From: Achromobacter spanius
GTDB taxonomy: Bacteria > Pseudomonadota > Gammaproteobacteria > Burkholderiales > Burkholderiaceae_B
Direction: 5' to 3'
DNA: 64,000 nt
Assembly: GCF_003994415.1 (NCBI RefSeq)
Contig: NZ_CP034689.1
Span: 1,550,001 to 1,614,000 of the forward strand
The notes below the pieces were generated by a model that searched no databases, was not told the origin of the DNA, and was given only the letters and a program-made list of their open reading frames with translations. How positions within the stretch are numbered: the first letter of the stretch is position 1; every line of letters starts with the position of its first letter. The translations under genes were made by a program, and so were the position numbers. Shown here piece by piece: positions 62,062 to 64,000 of this stretch.

Positions 62062-62089
62062 GCTTGATACCCGGTTGCGATCCAATCAG

Positions 62090-62119
62090 CGCGGCGTCTT
62101 CGGACGCCGCGTTTTTTTT
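62090..62119 (+). terminator. Rho-independent terminator after the CysB-type gene
   Basis: GCGGCGTC-TTCG-GACGCCGC is followed by GTTTTTTTT; a textbook UUCG-loop terminator. Confidence 0.96.
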
Positions 62120-62248
62120 GCGCCGGCGGGCGGGGCCGACATGGCGCGACCAGCCGTACAGCCGCGAGTTCCCTGGCCGATAGCAAATCTCACTATCCCC
62201 TGGGACAAGCTCATATAAATAATTAAATAAGAACCGATCTCATTTAAG

Positions 62249-62280
62249 TTGACTAAAAAATAGGAATCATTATCATTACA
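62249..62280 (+). promoter_or_regulatory. Promoter with overlapping Fur box for the DUF2325 gene
   Basis: TTGACT (62249-62254) and TATCAT (62271-62276) are 16 bases apart. On the minus strand 62262-62280 reads TGTAATGATAATGATTCCT, 13 of 19 matches to the consensus GATAATGATAATCATTATC. The box covers the -10, the usual place for iron-dependent repression. Confidence 0.75.
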
Positions 62281-62309
62281 TCCAGGCTCAACGACCAGTG
62301 AGGTTCATC

Positions 62310-62633
62310 ATGACGGCAGGACTCAGTGCAGTAGTGGTTGGGGCAGATCGACTGGGTAATATTCCGGATCTGCTCAAAGGACACAACATTTCGATCACGC
62401 ATCACATCAGCGGCCGTGATCCCTCGCATCAGAAGAAAACGCTGCAATTGCCTTCGGGCACGCAACTGGTCATTTTGCTGACCGACTTCCTGGGCCACAA
62501 CGTCATGAAGACCTTCCGCAACGCCGCGCAGCGTGGCGGCATCCGGGTCGTGGCTTGTCGCCGTTCGGTATGCAGCATGCAGCAAGCCCTGCAGCAATGC
62601 GGTCTGTGCTCACGCGCGGGCACCGTGCACTGA
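62310..62633 (+). CDS. DUF2325 domain protein, probably Fur-regulated
   Basis: 107 residues from ATG 62310; a GTG at 62298 is in frame but less likely. It has a Rossmann-like N-terminus (SAVVVGADRLGNIPDLLKGHNI) and a C-terminal Cys-rich end (VACRRSVCSMQQALQQCGLCSRAG) with C-X5-C and C-X2-C spacing, which could bind metal or act in redox. DUF2325 proteins have no established function. The promoter overlaps a good Fur box, so expression should rise on iron limitation. It is isolated between two terminators. Confidence 0.88.
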   Translation: MTAGLSAVVVGADRLGNIPDLLKGHNISITHHISGRDPSHQKKTLQLPSGTQLVILLTDFLGHNVMKTFRNAAQRGGIRVVACRRSVCSMQQALQQCGLCSRAGTVH

Positions 62634-62710
62634 ATCCGTAGCTTGTCGCTGGACCATAAGAACTGGGGAGGCCGAAACGGCCTGTGGCCTTGGGGCCGCG
62701 AAGAGCAATC

Positions 62711-62749
62711 AAAAACGCCGTCAGACCAAAGTCTGACGGCGTTTTGCTT
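62711..62749. terminator. Bidirectional terminator between the DUF2325 and NlpC/P60 genes
   Basis: AAAAACGCCGTCAGAC-CAAA-GTCTGACGGCGTTTT is a near-perfect stem with A and T tracts on either side, between convergent genes. Confidence 0.95.
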
Positions 62750-62803
62750 TTGGGGGATGGCGTTCCGGCAGCCGCTTGTGCGAGCATGCCGAAAGCAGCG
62801 TGA

Positions 62804-63475
62804 TCAGTTGGCGGCGCGGGCCGATGCCATCAGCGTGTTGTCAAGGCGGCGAGCGCCGTTGTAGCGCTTGGACCAGTAGGCCATGGTCATGCTTTCCACG
62901 CGCACGACGCCACCGGCGCTGGGCGAGTGTACGAAGCGGTCGTCGCCCAGGTAAATGCCCACGTGCGAATAGCGGCGGCCCATGGTGTTGAAGAAGACCA
63001 AGTCGCCGGCTTTCAATTCGTTCTTGGCGACCGAGACGCCTTGCCGGGCCATTTCGGCGGCGTTGCGCGGCAGCTTCAAACCCAGGGAGCGTTCAGCGGA
63101 GTACGAGACCAAGCCGCTGCAATCAAAACCGGTTTCAGGAGAGCTGCCGCCGAAGCGGTAGCGGATGCCCAGGTAGTTCAGGGCTTCGCTGACCATGGCG
63201 TTGTCGCCGCTATTGGCCCCGGCGTTGCCGGCACTGCGGCCTTGGCGATCGCGCTTGAATTTTTGCGTCACCAGCATGCCGATGGGGTCATCGGCGGTGG
63301 CGACCCATTCCATTTCGTACGGATCAATCTCGGACGTATGGGCGGTTGACTTTTGCCCGGTGCCTGCACAACCTGCCAGACTCGCTACACATGCCATCAG
63401 CGCGAGCGTATGCAGACCGCGCTTTGCCTGGCCAGTGGATGAATAGAATCGCGCGAGTATGGAGTGTCGATGCAT
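62804..63475 (-). CDS. NlpC/P60-family lipoprotein peptidase
   Basis: Cysteine peptidase that cuts peptidoglycan stem peptides, 223 residues. The signal has lipobox LAGC at about 33-36, preceded by an unusually long N-terminus (an internal start at about residue 28 is possible). The NlpC/P60 domain (about 95-215) has catalytic Cys in TGFDCSGLVSY, His in RYSHVGIYLG and a third polar residue in RFVHSPS. This matches Spr/YafL-like endopeptidases. It converges on the DUF2325 gene. Confidence 0.93.
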   Translation of the reverse strand: MHRHSILARFYSSTGQAKRGLHTLALMACVASLAGCAGTGQKSTAHTSEIDPYEMEWVATADDPIGMLVTQKFKRDRQGRSAGNAGANSGDNAMVSEALNYLGIRYRFGGSSPETGFDCSGLVSYSAERSLGLKLPRNAAEMARQGVSVAKNELKAGDLVFFNTMGRRYSHVGIYLGDDRFVHSPSAGGVVRVESMTMAYWSKRYNGARRLDNTLMASARAAN

Positions 63476-63759
63476 TCGCCTGGGATGACCTGCTTTTTCA
63501 CAGCAAAAACCACGGAATTAGCCGTGGATTGGGCCGAAATGTCAGCAGAATCAACAATTATCTACAACTTCGCGGGCATTCTACCAAACTTTTATTACTA
63601 ATCAGTGCCAGATCAGTAACGTTCCGTGCCGCGTGGAAATTTGGAAGAATATTTTTGACTTGTGGCAAGCCTCGTGCAAGGTTTGCCTACCAAAATGACT
63701 GAAAGATTCGCAAGAAATCAATCCGCCTTAAGGCGTACGAACAATACCAGGAGACACAA
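63476..63759. other. Divergent intergenic region before prpE
   Basis: AT-rich 284 bases with no gene. TTGACT at 63655-63660 is a candidate -35. GGCAAGCCT-CGTGCA-AGGTTTGCC (63664-63687) is an imperfect dyad (8 of 9) directly after it and could be an operator. A CAGGAG site lies 7 bases before the prpE ATG. Confidence 0.5.
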
Positions 63760-64000
63760 ATGCAAAAAACTCGGGATTTCCATTACAGATCATTGCATGA
63801 CCGGGATGCCTTCTGGCGTGAGGAGGCGGGACGCATCCATTGGGATACGCCTTTTCAGTCTGTCCTGGATTTCTCTCGGCCGCCATTCGCCAAGTGGTTC
63901 GTGGGCGGAACGACCAATCTTTGCTACAACGCGGTCGACCGCTGGTTGCCGACCCAGGGCGATCAACCCGCGCTGATCTGGGTGTCCACCGAGGTGGAAC
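63760..64000 (+). CDS. prpE: Propionate-CoA ligase PrpE (partial, 5' end only)
   Basis: First 80 codons of an acyl-CoA synthetase: the N-terminal ACS segment HDRDAFWREEAGRIHWDTPF, FAKWFVGGTTNLCYNAVDRW and QPALIWVSTEVE. The FVGG.TN.CYNAVDR start is typical of PrpE (propionyl-CoA synthetase) more than of Acs. It would make propionyl-CoA in the methylcitrate route. The gene continues past the right edge. Confidence 0.88.
   Translation, partial: MQKTRDFHYRSLHDRDAFWREEAGRIHWDTPFQSVLDFSRPPFAKWFVGGTTNLCYNAVDRWLPTQGDQPALIWVSTEVE

Overview
The window is a GC-rich chromosomal segment of a betaproteobacterium of the family Alcaligenaceae. Achromobacter or a close Bordetella relative fits best. The main support is the gene order yceD-rpmF-plsX-fabH-fabD-fabG-acpP-fabF-ygfX-rpoE-rseA-rseB-degP-lepA-lepB-rnc-era-recO, together with a Bug-type (TctC) receptor, an intracellular PHB depolymerase, a PagL lipid A deacylase and several branched-chain-amino-acid-type binding proteins. 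The assignment rests on recognised protein families and gene order; no database search was run.

Layout. 1-2185 (minus): livG, livF and the 5' part of a binding-protein gene of a branched-chain-amino-acid-type ABC importer that runs off the left edge. 2186-4206: nth and a soluble RnfB-like ferredoxin, flanked by two copies of a GTAGG/CCTAC-ended intergenic repeat. 4207-9188: phaZ, fpr, fdxA (minus), divergent pncB and ridA, then a flavodoxin-like gene (minus). 9185-15111: mtfA, relA, an MHS-type transporter, argE. 15239-18218: trpB-trpA-accD. 18489-20502: pagL, then an intact IS3-family element sitting in the loop of what was probably the pagL terminator. 20644-25975: rne with a long structured leader, divergent rluC and a gph-like phosphatase. 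26154-29919: msrPQ, a lipoprotein amidase, a tetrapyrrole-methylase-fold methyltransferase and a Maf/YceF protein.

30067-46045 is a long co-directional block. Ribosomal protein L32 and fatty acid synthesis genes lead into the sigma-E envelope-stress module (rpoE-rseA-rseB-degP), then lepA, signal peptidase I, RNase III, Era and RecO. This joins membrane lipid supply, envelope stress sensing, secretion and RNA processing. 46064-53220 is more accessory: a LysR regulator, a convergent three-gene set (Bug receptor, DoeB-like deacylase, threonine-synthase-like PLP enzyme) that looks like an uptake and catabolism unit, an ATP/ADP-antiporter-family transporter with a Tat-type aldo/keto reductase, and a Bax-inhibitor-1 protein. 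53340-56982 carries a DUF2486-like protein, holC, pepA and divergent lptF. 57075-61020 pairs a LysR regulator with a divergent binding protein and mmsA. 61117-64000 holds a CysB-type regulator, a DUF2325 gene under an apparent Fur box, an NlpC/P60 lipoprotein and the start of prpE.

No tRNA, rRNA, CRISPR array or prophage was seen. The most interesting signals are the IS inserted in a terminator loop, the Fur-box DUF2325 gene, the deacylase/PLP/Bug cluster, the nested inverted repeats between acpP and fabF, the palindromic intergenic element, and the rne leader.
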